A DNA stretch of 64,000 nt, taken from Sarcomyxa edulis (Eukaryota > Basidiomycota > Agaricomycetes > Agaricales > Mycenaceae). Below are positions 9,699 through 20,871 of the stretch, in pieces (within the stretch, counting starts at the first letter, position 1; each line of letters opens with the position of its first letter). The notes beneath the pieces were generated by a model that saw only the letters and a program-made list of their open reading frames with translations, made no database searches and was not told where the DNA came from. The translations under genes were made by a program, and so were the position numbers. The DNA lies in assembly GCA_009761415.1 (NCBI GenBank), contig QUOL01000004.1, forward strand, positions 124,001-188,000. Direction: 5' to 3'.

Positions 9699-12071
9699 TC
9701 ACCATCGAGCTTCGTCAGCATGGAAAGCAGCATTTGCATACTCAGAATCATTTTCAATGATGACTCGCGAAACCAGAACGCCACCTGGGAGCCCAAGGAG
9801 AACTGCTGGGACGTTCAACCTTTGACCCATGAGCGCGTTATGCGAAGAACAAAATGCAAGCAGGTCCACACCCGCCATAGCGACGAACTAGAACGGGTGA
9901 ATGAGTCAGCCATGTTCGTTCTATAGCCAAAAGAGGACTACTGACCAGCTCTCCTTCATCCAACCGAGCACGGAAACGCTCAAAATGTAGTTTCTGATTA
10001 TCCCAAGCATCGGCAGCGGGTACGACTCTGGCAGAGTGTCCACCAGTGCGGAGTGTATTTATGAGAGCAAGAGCGAACTGTTCCCGGTAGAATTTGCCTG
10101 GCGGCCCTTTTGGCGATTTCCCTACTATGTAGTCGAGAGATTGAGAACCGGAAAACGTGGATGATAAGTCTACCAAGGCGACGGGGATGGAAGTGGACGC
10201 GTCGAGAGTGAGTAAGAACGTCGGGGAACTGTTGAATAAGGTATGAGAGAGTAAACCGACGGAAACCATGCAGTTGCATCACTTACGCATTGGTAGGAGT
10301 TATAGGGACAACTTTGTCCGAGCCAAGGCCACTAGAAAGGAACATCTGAGAAACGACAGCCGAAATTGTGCACAACATAAGACTCACAGAGGCCCGAATA
10401 TAGTGGAGCGTTTCCAAGCAGCATTGACGGCGCTTGTAACGGACGCAGTAGACAATCCTGAGGGAAAAAGCTTGTCTTTTGCTAGAGCGATGCTAGACTC
10501 ACGATTTCAGCATAGTATTTCGCGATGATCAGTATTCCGACATACCTCTGCTGCAGAACGGAGATACTTTTCTCGACGGGTGCAGGAGGATCATCTTCAA
10601 AGTCCGGAAGTGCTCCAGCTGTCTGAGTGTCAAGACCAGCCAAGCGTAGTAACTCTTCACTGGTCGGCGCAGGTTGCGAAGGCCCAGCGTTCTCTATCTC
10701 CGACACATCAAGTACAGCCGTGCTACGTTGATCCGCATCTGGAGTCTCCCAGTTCATCGAGTCAGTCGTAGATACAGCCTCCTGTTCTTGCGTCTCGTTT
10801 TGAGGAGGAGCAGGAGTATATTTTCCTTTGATTGTCTTCAATCCACCCTTGTCAAAAGTCAATAACGAGCTGGTGTTCTTCTTTTGAACACCTCTGGTCG
10901 GTCGAGAAACAGGCTTCGAACCAGATGCACCGGGAGACTGACTATCGCCCAGGGATTCGCGGAGACCAGCCTTGGAAGACCTTCTGGCCGCAGCTACATG
11001 CCGTGCTAAGATTCTGGTTTTGACAGAGATGGCACCATCTATCCCCTGGGAGTTTGGATCGTCGATCATCTTGACTAGAGGTTTGGCTGTTCGAGCTCGG
11101 TGTGACGGGAGAGATTCGGAAGGAGGCTCGTTGAGGGGAGAATGACGCTCAAGAGCGGATCCTTGATTGATCTCAGTCTCAGATTCGTCCGAGGGAGGAA
11201 CAATTTCCAAGGAGGCTTCTCGTCGGGCTGCTTTCCGTGTCGAGGTTCGCAACGACACATTCGGAGTGAGAAGTGTTTTATGAGGAGTCGATGGTTCCTT
11301 CGGTTTGCGGGCAGGTGTTGTTGTATCTGCAGACGGTGAATGAGTCTTTTTGCGTCCTCGTGTCTTTTTGGCGGGTGGTTCTTCTTCTTTCTCCGGGCTT
11401 GGGGAACTACGTCTCCTCTTTCCGTTTGATTGGATGTCTGCCTGATCGTCCAAGGAGGTTTTCTTGGGTGAAGTTGGGGTAAGGGTGGGTCCTGAAACCT
11501 TTCGTTTCCTACCGCCTGGAAGAATACGTGAGTGCTCAAATCAATTAAATAATGGAAGGTTAACGTACGCGGGGGGCCCACAGGCAGGAACTCCTCTCCA
11601 GCTTTGAATAAGCTGAGATCGTCAGTGTCCCGACCATCAGGATCAACGCGCATCCAGAATTGCGCTACGATATGTTCGGACCCTTCAAAAGACTCTATAG
11701 GTTCCCATCTAGAACCATAAACAGTGTCAGCACCATCCCCAGAACTTATACCAGAAGAGGTTCCCTACGTGTTGTCGCCAGGGCCATATCCTTTCCACTG
11801 ACGCGTGTTAAGACATATTGAGGATTCAGACGCACTATCTCAAACTCTGATACACGTACTTTGACAAGATATTTCTGTGATATCCAATCATCAATGCTTG
11901 TAATGGAAACCAAAACGCGACTGCTTACCCATATCAGTTTTTTACTCCTCATGCTCTTGCGCTCGACGCGCGCCCCAACGACAGATTCTGATTGCAAGGT
12001 CAGTAAGACAAGAGATCCGCGAGAAACGGATGCAACTGACCAACTTCATATTCCTGTTCGTCGTCGCTCAT
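9699..12071 (-). CDS. Chromodomain protein with uncharacterised C-terminal domain
   Basis: Start MSDDEQEYEV at 12071. Splicing five small exons restores a canonical chromodomain: EYEVESVVGARVER, then KKLIWKYLVKWKGYGPGDNT, then WEPIESFEGSEHIVAQFW. The aromatic cage positions (Tyr/Trp/Trp of Y.V, W.GY and NTWEP) are present, which in the family bind methyl-lysine on histone H3. A long polar region follows, with basic nuclear-type runs (GKRRRSS, KKTRGRKKTHS). The last about 200 residues are well ordered in appearance (FGPLGLGSDKVVPITPTN, FLLTLDASTSIPVALVDL, KFYREQFALALINTLR, HFERFRARLDEGEL) and end in FHADEARW. I could not match this part to a chromoshadow domain. Probably a heterochromatin-associated protein. 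HP1, Chp1/Chp2 or a lineage-specific type cannot be separated here. Confidence 0.75.
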
Positions 12072-12369
12072 GGCAGGTGTGATCAAGTTGAGTGTTGTCC
12101 CGCCGGGCATGTCGCCGAGGATGAGGCGTGGGAAGTAACACTTCCGTCGGTGGGCGTGCGTGACCGCCGGAAGGTGATTCACCTCGGGCGCTCTCCTTCA
12201 TGGAGTTTCAAAATGATCTCTTCGTAGGCTGTGCATCCTCCTGGCATACAAATTGGATATCCCAGAGTTCGCCTACAATGGATTCGAGGACATTCGTACA
12301 GCCACATTTTGATCGTTCACGCAAATTTAGACGGCAGTGCAGCTTTTCTATTCTCTATCTCTCACCAGC

Positions 12370-12877
12370 ATGATTGACACAAAAGCAGCTGAAGCTCAAG
12401 GGCCTATCACTCTACAACCTCCAATGACTCAACCACCACCATCGTACAATCAACAATACCCACCCCCTCCAGGCCCTCCGGGCCCTCAAGGTCCTCTCAA
12501 CCCACAACAAGCCGCGTACCCGGCACAGTTACCTCTCGGGTCTAACCCCCATCCTATGCAAGGGCAGCCGCCGAGCGCCGCCCAGATAGGTGCCGACTAC
12601 CAGGCCGCACGTACGTTCTTTTTCTCTATGCGACAACGTCCTCTCCTAAACTTGTTGTAGTGTTTGCTCGCTGCGCTCAAGGGCTTCACGAACCTACCAC
12701 CAAATATGGCCCATGCGGGATCATCACAGCCGTCATATGTTTCCCATTCGGCTTGATCTGTCTATTGCAAGTCACATTTGACGTATTCCCTTGAAGTCTG
12801 AATGTTAATACCTGCCGCATCTCCACAGCATGGACACTGAGCAGAAATGCTCTCGTTGTGGTGCCAAACTGGACTAA
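12370..12877 (+). CDS. BRI3-like (brain protein I3) membrane protein
   Basis: Three exons (12370-12610, 12661-12766, 12829-12877), phases consistent. The N-terminus is proline/glutamine-rich with PPPPGPPGPQG. The C-terminal half carries the BRI3 signature: TTKYGPCGIITAVICFPFGLICLF (hydrophobic hairpin), followed by a closing CSRCGAKLD. Known BRI3 proteins are small endosomal/lysosomal membrane proteins related in layout to LITAF. The second intron is GC-AG (TT|GCAAGT ... CCACAG); with it the frame joins the hydrophobic segment to MDTEQKCSRCG, which is strong support. An upstream in-frame ATG at 12337 is also possible. Confidence 0.75.
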
Positions 12878-14012
12878 GTTTAGACCATATATCCTGCATA
12901 CCCCTCACTCCTATTCGACACTGTCTATATTCCCCTCATACCATACTTTCAAGCCTATTCTATTATATTGTTACTCATCAAGGCTTTCGTTGACCACTCA
13001 TCTCTATCTCTGTAGATATGAACATGCAATCAATCGCGTTGTATTGGAATCCATGATTTTGTGAATGTGGGCCTACCAAAGCTATTCCTTCACACCACAC
13101 TGTTCTATCAGTAGGTGCTCCCAGTTGCGGCTTCTCTGGATTGCGTTTCTGTGAGTGTACGTCAGAATATGTTTTGATTCGACCTGGCCAGCTTGTGGCC
13201 ACCACCCCCGAGTGAGATGTTTGTGCTAACAATAGGTGGACGTGCATTCCGTATACAACCGCCGCGTCCAGAACAAGAAAAACTACCGTGGCCAGGCAAG
13301 CATCAAACAAAAACGCAATCCCTGTAGCAGGAAAGAAAAACCAGCGCGATTCAGCGCGGTTACCTGATATGCCACTGGATATATGACGCGAGGCGCGTTA
13401 CGGGCTCTTACCTCTGTATCGTCGATAATCCTGACTTCTGACACTTCATGTAGATCTTCAGTTAGTTGCATCTGCATCCACTTGATATGCTGCAGCTCTA
13501 GCCATGAAAATATTGACTCAACCTCCAAGTCTTCATGTGACGTTCCACAGGGTTTCTTTCGAAAAGGCTCTAGCACCTCGAATATGACCGAGCCCGAACA
13601 TACGCGTTTGTTCTATGATTCGCATGTCTCCCGTAGTATCTGTAATCATCCCTCACTATGCAATCTTAGTACTGCAGCACCTAGAACAAGTCGTCTTGTG
13701 GCTTCACGCGTGAAATGCTGCCAAATCTTCCACGACCTCTATTCGACTCACCGACTCATTCCTGGACATAGCCACTGACAACGAAGAATCTGCCGGGCAG
13801 CTTTTACGCCTTATTGGTACACTGTATAGAACCCCAGTCAATCATGCTACTAGCTAGACGCATATGATTGATGTAATTTCGATTAGTCGACAATGGTGAG
13901 CGCGATACTATGTGAGTATGTACAGGATCAATATCAGGTATATGATACAAATATTCAGTATAGATACAGTTTGAGGCATTCAGATGAACAATACAGCTAG
14001 ATGGGCAATTTA
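12878..14012 (-). pseudogene. Probable gene remnant, unknown family
   Basis: Coding-like blocks on the minus strand between about 13750 and 12978. One contains WQHFTREATRRLVLGAAVLRL. A second holds SVIFEVLEPFRKKP, EVESIFSWLELQHIKW and RIIDDTEVRARNAPRV. A third is hydrophobic (IAFLFDACLATVVFLVLDAA) and runs to a stop at 12978. Plausible GT-AG sites separate them, but the phases do not agree at either junction, and the second block reads out of frame into the third. That suggests a decayed gene rather than an intact one. A real gene with unusual splice sites remains possible. The remainder (13800-14012) shows nothing. Confidence 0.35.
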
Positions 14013-17000
14013 TCATGATTTAGTGAATTGAGTACGAGGAAGCAATCTGCCAGCGATGAGGCATTGCTTGACCCAAGACCAGACGATGGTGTTAGAGGTC
14101 AACTCGGGTCTGAAGTCTGTCTCGTTTTTGATGAGGACATAATCGAATCCGTCAGGAGAGGATGAAGCATATGAGAGGTCACTCGCAGCCTCGACACGAG
14201 CAGCTCCCATGCAGAGTACGATCCGAGGTACATCACGGCTGGCATCATTTTGTTTGTCTTCGGAGCCGGCCTGGAATGTTGGAAGGTTAGAGTGAGACAT
14301 AGAGAGAATCGAGGAAGTTTGCATACCCTAGCCCGAGTAGGAACAGCCAAGGGTACAAACCCAGAACCGAGACAGAGAATAGATAGGTTGTCGAACAATT
14401 TGCTTGCAACGTGATTGTCCATAAGATCGTTGAGATAGTACGGGCTATTGCCCCAGTCCATGTCCACAGACTGACTAATTCGGACACGGAGATGGTCGAC
14501 GTAACCTTGTGGAAGCAGATATCCATTCCAGTCCTTCTCATCTCCCTGAAGATCAATTGGGTCAATAGATGGTCAAGATGACGAAATGTATATGAAGCTT
14601 ACCGGCATCGAGTCTTCAAGCCATTTCACCGATATGCAAGGGACGCCGAGCGCGAGCGCAATCAGATACTTGGGTTTTTGATTGTAATCATCTGCCAGAA
14701 GTAGAATCCGTTCAATGCCTGCGCCACCCTTCCACTTGACATCTTTCTTCTCTATGACCCATCGTTTGCGACTATGTTTCCCGTCCAAGCTGAGGACGGC
14801 AGACCAGCCATCAACGACTGTACCGCCGCTATGCTGGATATCACGCATCAGTCGTTGCTTCTCTTTCTCCCAGTCCTCTGTCCCGACGCTCAAAGTGACT
14901 ATGAGTCCAGTCTTGGACAGGAACCCTTGCCGGATACTTTTCGCAGAACCCGCGTCCGACGGCAAAGTCCTCAAGGATGTGGCAGTGGATTCTGGCTTTA
15001 GCAGAGGTTTTTCGGCGGTCGATATGTCAGCTGGGTTGAGCTTTCGATTGTCCCAAGCGTGTGTGATAGTCTTTGATGCAATCCTGACCTCGCTCAACTC
15101 GATATTCGTACTAACACCATCGAGATCGATTCGTATCAAATCAGACTCTGCGAGGTTACTGGCGGTAACGGTTGCACGGCGACACTGTTCATTGAGGATA
15201 TCGTCCCCAACTTTGAGCACAAGGGATCGCATTTGGTCAAGCTCGACCACGCCCTGGGTATGGTCATCGAAGCGGACGAGAAACTTGTTGCCAGGCTTAT
15301 GTGCATAGATCAAGCCTGGATAATATTGCCCGTCCTGTTTCCAGAGAGCGAAAACCCTAGTAGCGCTGTCTAAATCCACGATCGTTGAGCCCGAACGCGT
15401 CTTCCTTGTGATGGTCGAGGACTTGGACGCCTGTCTAGATCTTCCACCTCGTTTGCTTTTACGCGTCGACGGGCCCGCAACCCCTTCGAAATCCTCCCTA
15501 AAGTCATCGTCTGCTAATTCGGTCAGCTCTTCCTCCTTCAGCATCTGAAGGGCTTCGTCGTCGTCTGGGATAGTCCCCACAGAATCAAGCAGTCGTTTCT
15601 TTGCTGCGGACTTCGACTTTCCGACAGTCCTGGTAGTCTTTCTCGCAGGAGTCTTTGTGGACTTCGATGCACGAGCGCGGGTTGTTCTCGGAGGTGGTTT
15701 GATGACATCCTGATCCGGGACGGAGGAGGGGACCACATCCGATTCTCGCGTTTTGCTTTGTAGTTTTGTGTTCCTGGTATAGGGCCTTTTGTGGAGATCA
15801 TTCGGGGTCGTGTCGGTATCTAGTACAACATCTGCCTCTTTTTGCTTTCCTTTCGCAACAGCAGATCTGGGTGGCACAGGTGGAACCTTTTCTTTCCCTT
15901 TCGCATCAGTTCGATGGTGTTTGGAAGTCAGTATGGCCAGGGGAACATCTTCGTCTTCTTCCCCTTCTTTCTCTTCGTCTTCGTCCTCCTCCTCCATTAT
16001 AACTGAGTCTGGCACGATATCCTCCAGGTCTGAAGCTGGGTCGGGCTGACGGACTGCTTTCGCACCCCGGACTGACTTGGTAGGACTCCGTGTCGTTCCT
16101 CTGAGAGCACGAGATGGGGATGGGGTTCGGTCAGCACGAAGGGGTTCAGAGTCGGGGACAACCTCCATTGTATCATTGCCGACAGGCTCCCTGTTTTGAC
16201 CTGTGTCCCGGTGGTCAGCGGAATTGATGACTGATGGAGGAGGATTAGTAGTCTGGGCTCGTCCAAGTTGGCGTCTAGGAACGCTTTCATCCTCCTCAAA
16301 AGAAGGCTGCGTTGGCTCCAAAACTAATCCTCTCGGCTCGAATTCTCTTGGAACAGGCGGCGCTGCCATAGGCGCTCGGAGAGCCGGTCGTGGATTACGG
16401 TTTACATGAAGGTTTTCGTCTTCATGAGAAGGCTGCGCCTCTTGCAAAGCCTCGGGTGGAGCTGCGTGCGAAATCCCGTTGCCATTGCCTCTAGAATGAC
16501 CATGTAGGGCTGCTGCTCGCTGATAGCGGTTAAGAGGAGGAGGCTCGTTTTCGTTAGAAGGTTGCGTCTCCTGCAAGGCTTCTGATTGGTGACGATCAAC
16601 AGTGTAATGTCCGTCCTCGTTCGTGGGTTGTGTCTCCTGATAATTGGGTTCCTCCGGGGTTGGGGTGAGATGAGCGAGTGGTAGACCGAGGAGTCCAGCT
16701 TGTTCATATTTCTTCCTTCTCAACGGATTAGCGATCAGAGAGTACATGGATCTCGAGTGAGTTGTAGAAGATGTGGTGGCGTTGGATGGGCCTGCCTCGG
16801 TCGTGTCGGCATCGCTGTCCACGAGCTGAGTGGCTTGCGCGGCCGGAGATCGGGAGGGTTCCGATTCTCCGTTCAAGAGTCTCTCATAACTCGACGATAC
16901 GTCTGATGGCTGGCTGTGATCACCGTCGCCCTCGCCTTCATGTGCGGGGATATCTTCGAAGCCCGTAGGTTGGCGACAGGACACCAGGTCGGGATCTAGT

Positions 17001-17968
17001 GGTTCACCGGATTGAGGTTGGGTGGCATGACCTTCGGATTGTGAGGTTTCAGAATTGGATGGAGTGGCTTCGACAAAAGTTGTTGGGCCACTCATTGGAG
17101 TCCGCGCAACACTTTGATTGTACATGCTGGAATTCTGTAGATTTGTGCTTTCTGAATCATCGAACTGCGATTCTTCCTCAGCGACGCGTGCAAGTTCCGA
17201 TAGAGGGACGTCGAATTGAGTGGCACGAGCAAGATATTGTTGTCCAGGGTCCTGCGATATGCCTCCGGCAAATGAGTCTTGGGAGGCTTGTGGGTCGACG
17301 GGAGGACGAGGGGTATAACGGCTGTGTACTGGAGAGGAAGGCAGGGGTTTAGGACGCGACGTTGGCTTCTTTGTGCGGCTTGGAGTGCTGCGGGTTGACT
17401 GAAAGTCGACGGCCTTTGTGTGGCTAAGTTTGGCCTGAAAGAGAGCCATTTATGATGAGAAGAAAGGGATATGAAATACGAAATATGACGGACCCTTTTC
17501 GGATCAGGACGTGAAGGAGAAGGACTCATTCTCCTGACACGCGATGCCTTTTCAGAAATATTTTTTGACAGGCAGGACGCGCCGGCCTTTGGGGTCACCT
17601 CCATTTTTTGTTTTCCAAGTGCATCAACAGTCTCCTCTTGTGAGCTCTCAGCAGGTATATAGTCCTCTTCGGTATATTGTGATTGTGTCTGGGTAGTTGC
17701 AAGTCCATGAAAATGGTATTGGGGGTCCGAATGGGAAGTCCTAGATGAGTTTGGTGAATCTGATGATGCATAGTCTCTGGTGGCATTATTGAGCTGTGAC
17801 GCGTCGTTGATTGCTGGTCGTGGCTCTGTTTCATCCATTACATCTCGAAGTAATTGACTAGCCTGAGATTCACCCAGGGTGTCGCTTTTATAGATATCAG
17901 CCCTCGCTGAGAAGATAACAATATAAAAAAACTCACCTAGTATCCCCAGCATCTTTAGACGCGTACAT
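14013..17968 (-). CDS. DNA-damage checkpoint mediator, Crb2/Rad9/53BP1 type
   Basis: About 1,250 residues. A short first exon (MYASKDAGDTR) splices to ADIYKSDTLGESQASQLL. The N-terminal half is disordered and rich in SQ/TQ sites, the ATM/ATR consensus expected of this family. It includes a block of four related TQP repeats near 16270-16660. A Tudor-like segment follows (RVFALWKQDGQYYPGLIYA, KFLVRFDDHTQGVVEL), matching the dimethyl-H4K20-binding region of Crb2/53BP1. The C-terminus has tandem BRCT domains: GLIVTLSVG, GGTVVDGWSAVL, KYLIALALGVPCISVKWLEDSMP, then LFDNLSILCLGSGF, DYVLIKNETDF, NTIVWSWVKQCLIAGRLLP. The family recruits and activates the effector kinase at breaks. SQ/TQ cluster, Tudor and twin BRCT in this order support orthology. 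Confidence 0.82.
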
Positions 17969-18265
17969 TTGCGTGATTGTGTAGTATGCAGATAGGTAGA
18001 GGTTGCGTCTGGGAGAAGGTCGATCGGTATGGATGTCCCAAGTCTGAAATTGAAATTGAGCGACTTGGACGGGCAATCTGCAAGCGAACCTACCCTGCAA
18101 ATTGGCTAAATAGTAACGGCCAAAAGAATACACATAGAGCTCTAGAGGCCTATATGTGTATAGCGTTTTGAAGCGGGAGGCAAGGATAGGTGGATGGGAC
18201 TAGGGACGGAGATGTTTTGACGATTTGAGTCCGGGCCTCGGTGGCTAGACCGAGTCGTCGCATGC

Positions 18266-20509
18266 GTGACTGACGCGTCGCGAGAACTTCAAAGTTTTTC
18301 ACTCTTCCATCTCAATTATCTATTGCATCTGGTTTACCTCCTCATCTCAGCTGCGCTGGTCGCTGCGCCCCATATAGTCATACAGGCTCACCAAATGGTC
18401 CACCTTCATCCAAGAGAGTCCAGGTCTCACCATAATTTCGCTCAAAGTCCTACCCAACATCGCTCAGCATTCATTCCTATTCCAACCCCAAGACCTGACT
18501 ATCCAAATCGCCTTGTTCGAAAATATAGGAACAAGAAGATAGAACCAATACTTCTCACTGAGAAGAAGGCCAAAGAAAATGACAACGGTACCGGCGGGTC
18601 GAAATCAAAAAACGTTGTCGACAAGAAGCCGAGTGCGAGCGCTGAGCACAAGTTGCACGCCGTTGAAGAAAAGGACAGAAACGACCGTACAAGTGCGGAT
18701 GTCACCAACGTACCGGACCCCGTTCCAGATGTTGGAATTTTCACCTCTTATGCCCGGGGGACGAACACACTTTCGTCTATTCATGTTGGTTCGATTACTA
18801 TGCCCCCAGTAGGATCTACTTCTACCATGTCTGCCCTCACCGCCCTCCTTACTACTGCTTCGACTGGTGTCTCGATGTCTGTATCGTCTACGCTCACAAC
18901 TACCCCGACTCCAACTCACGTCGCCAATACCGCGACTCGGATGCCACATGCCCATCACATCTCAGTCTTGGCAGTCACTCTGTTGGCTGTCGGAGCCGCC
19001 TTCGTTCTCCTAGGTCTCTTCATTGTAATCAAGGCCTGCTCTAAGCCTAAACGTCGCCAACACATTGTCCCATCTCTTCCTATCATGGCCGATGCATTCC
19101 CGCCAAACGAGCGTTTTGCCCCCGATGGGTCCCCAATATTTGGAGGAAAAGAAAGGGTATCTCCCAGACCTGGGAGCAACGGAGCACTCTGGGCCTGGAC
19201 ACAGTATCCTCAACCTGCCTTCTCTATAGCCAAGCCTACGCAAGCCGCTTACGGTGCCAATTCGCAAGATGGAGGGAAAGCCAAGACCACATTCTCAGGC
19301 TCGAGCGAAAAGACGCAGTATCTCTTCGCTGATCACGCTCATTCTCAAGGTGTTCAGACTCCAGCAAACTCTCCGCGCCAGGCTCCACTTCAGCACGTCC
19401 AGACTGCTCTTACTCGTGCTGTTTCTAGACTGTCCACAGTTTCTATGTCTCTATATCCTGGATCTCCTGGCGCAACGGAGGTTGGTTTGGCCGTCGGTAA
19501 CGGCCATAACGCTGCAGGCACTGTCTACACCGCGGACGGACACCCATCCATCAAAAGGGTGAAATCTCGAGCCTCTCTACAGAGAAGCAGGAGTCATCAG
19601 GAGAATGCAAAGGAGCGAGAATCTACTTTTACACGATACTCTCAAGGGTTCGCGTATGACGGTGCGGATGTGACGTCTCCCCCAATGCCTTCCTCGCCGT
19701 CAGTTCCGACTATCGCCATCGCCCCATCTACGTCATCCAACGGAGGTCGAAGCCGCATTAAATCGACATACTACGCACCTGGTTCCTATCCCCGGACTTC
19801 GGCTTCGACAACTCAGATCTCTGCACCTCCCCCCGCAAAGCCAAACATTACCAGGAGTCCTTCCAACCCATTCCAATCGCAGACCCTCCCCCCTCTTCCT
19901 AAATCCGCATCACGGAGGGATCGTGATACTCAAGCGTTGACTTCGGCTCTAGGATTGGAATCTCCTGTTATTGATCGCCTGCCGTCTTCCCCGCAGCCAA
20001 CATTATATCCGGACGATTCTTTGAGCGTTATCGGAGAGAATACACAGCACACGAATAAGCGTAGCATCAAGAAGCCTGCACCGAAGTATAGCGGTTACGG
20101 TCAGTTAGCCCCTTCGCAGTCCAGATTCTCTCTAGCTAGTCCACCTCTCGATAGCAGCGCTGCGTTGGGTAGTTTGATGCTCATGGACTTTGGAACTTCT
20201 CTGGGAGGACAGTTGGATGCGAGCATCTCTCATGGGCAACTAGCTTCGGCTTCGACGGCTACCTTGTTTGCAGCGCACACTGGCAGTACTAGCTTATCCA
20301 AGTTCCCCGTCTCGAATTCGAAGAAGAATCTTTACAGGAGTGATGACAAGCCTCCCCGTGTTCCTTCTCCTCCTTCTCTGCCGTCGTTGGCGCAGATGGG
20401 ACTCGAGCATACAAACCCGGATGCGTATGCGGACTACAGGAGCCCAACGTACAGCATCTATGGGCTATACGAAAGTGACAGAAAGAGCAAAGCTAGCTTT
20501 GGGTATTGA
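18266..20509 (+). CDS. Single-pass membrane protein with long disordered tail, unknown function
   Basis: One uninterrupted frame of 747 residues, unusual in this intron-rich window. The N-terminus has a hydrophobic signal-like stretch (LLHLVYLLISAALVAAPHIV, about residues 19-38). Next is a basic segment, then a Ser/Thr-rich region that could carry O-glycans (SALTALLTTASTGVSMSVSS). One clear transmembrane helix follows (VLAVTLLAVGAAFVLLGLFI, about 235-254) with the stop-transfer signal KACSKPKRR. The remaining 480 residues are polar, Ser/Pro-rich and cytoplasmic by the positive-inside rule. The layout resembles fungal cell-surface sensors of the Wsc/Mid2 kind, but I see no WSC cysteine pattern, so no function is assigned. 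The upstream 297 bp (17969-18265) holds nothing notable. Confidence 0.75.
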   Translation: MTDASRELQSFSLFHLNYLLHLVYLLISAALVAAPHIVIQAHQMVHLHPRESRSHHNFAQSPTQHRSAFIPIPTPRPDYPNRLVRKYRNKKIEPILLTEKKAKENDNGTGGSKSKNVVDKKPSASAEHKLHAVEEKDRNDRTSADVTNVPDPVPDVGIFTSYARGTNTLSSIHVGSITMPPVGSTSTMSALTALLTTASTGVSMSVSSTLTTTPTPTHVANTATRMPHAHHISVLAVTLLAVGAAFVLLGLFIVIKACSKPKRRQHIVPSLPIMADAFPPNERFAPDGSPIFGGKERVSPRPGSNGALWAWTQYPQPAFSIAKPTQAAYGANSQDGGKAKTTFSGSSEKTQYLFADHAHSQGVQTPANSPRQAPLQHVQTALTRAVSRLSTVSMSLYPGSPGATEVGLAVGNGHNAAGTVYTADGHPSIKRVKSRASLQRSRSHQENAKERESTFTRYSQGFAYDGADVTSPPMPSSPSVPTIAIAPSTSSNGGRSRIKSTYYAPGSYPRTSASTTQISAPPPAKPNITRSPSNPFQSQTLPPLPKSASRRDRDTQALTSALGLESPVIDRLPSSPQPTLYPDDSLSVIGENTQHTNKRSIKKPAPKYSGYGQLAPSQSRFSLASPPLDSSAALGSLMLMDFGTSLGGQLDASISHGQLASASTATLFAAHTGSTSLSKFPVSNSKKNLYRSDDKPPRVPSPPSLPSLAQMGLEHTNPDAYADYRSPTYSIYGLYESDRKSKASFGY

Positions 20510-20871
20510 GGCGATGGGACGCCACGTCGCTGGCTGCTAGACAGTGAGCGTTAATTTTACTGTATCAACCACAACCTAGTTAGGATCTTCATGTATTATT
20601 TTCGGATCATCACTGTATCTTCATCACTATACCTCACAACCTATACTTTTCTATACTCCCGTTGTAACGAAGATGTGGATTGACCATCTGACCGAATCTT
20701 GCGCCCGCAGTATAGACTAGGCGATGAGATTGCCTCCGAGGCTGTAATTTGACGCGCTCACTCGTCCGCGCAGTCGTCCTGCTGGAAAATATTAAACCGC
20801 TCTGGATACCTCTCTTCCAACCACCCTTTAGAAGTTTTCCTTCTCTCATACTCCTACCAAGACCCACCATA
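20510..20871. other. Intergenic, no gene seen
   Basis: AT-rich 3' region of the membrane protein gene, then the CT-rich leader of the nucleotide-sugar transporter. I see no conserved frame or RNA gene. Confidence 0.6.

Noticed and set aside
15538..17352. Several frames on both strands inside the checkpoint gene
   Set aside because: Shadows of the long low-complexity coding exon of the Crb2/Rad9-type protein.
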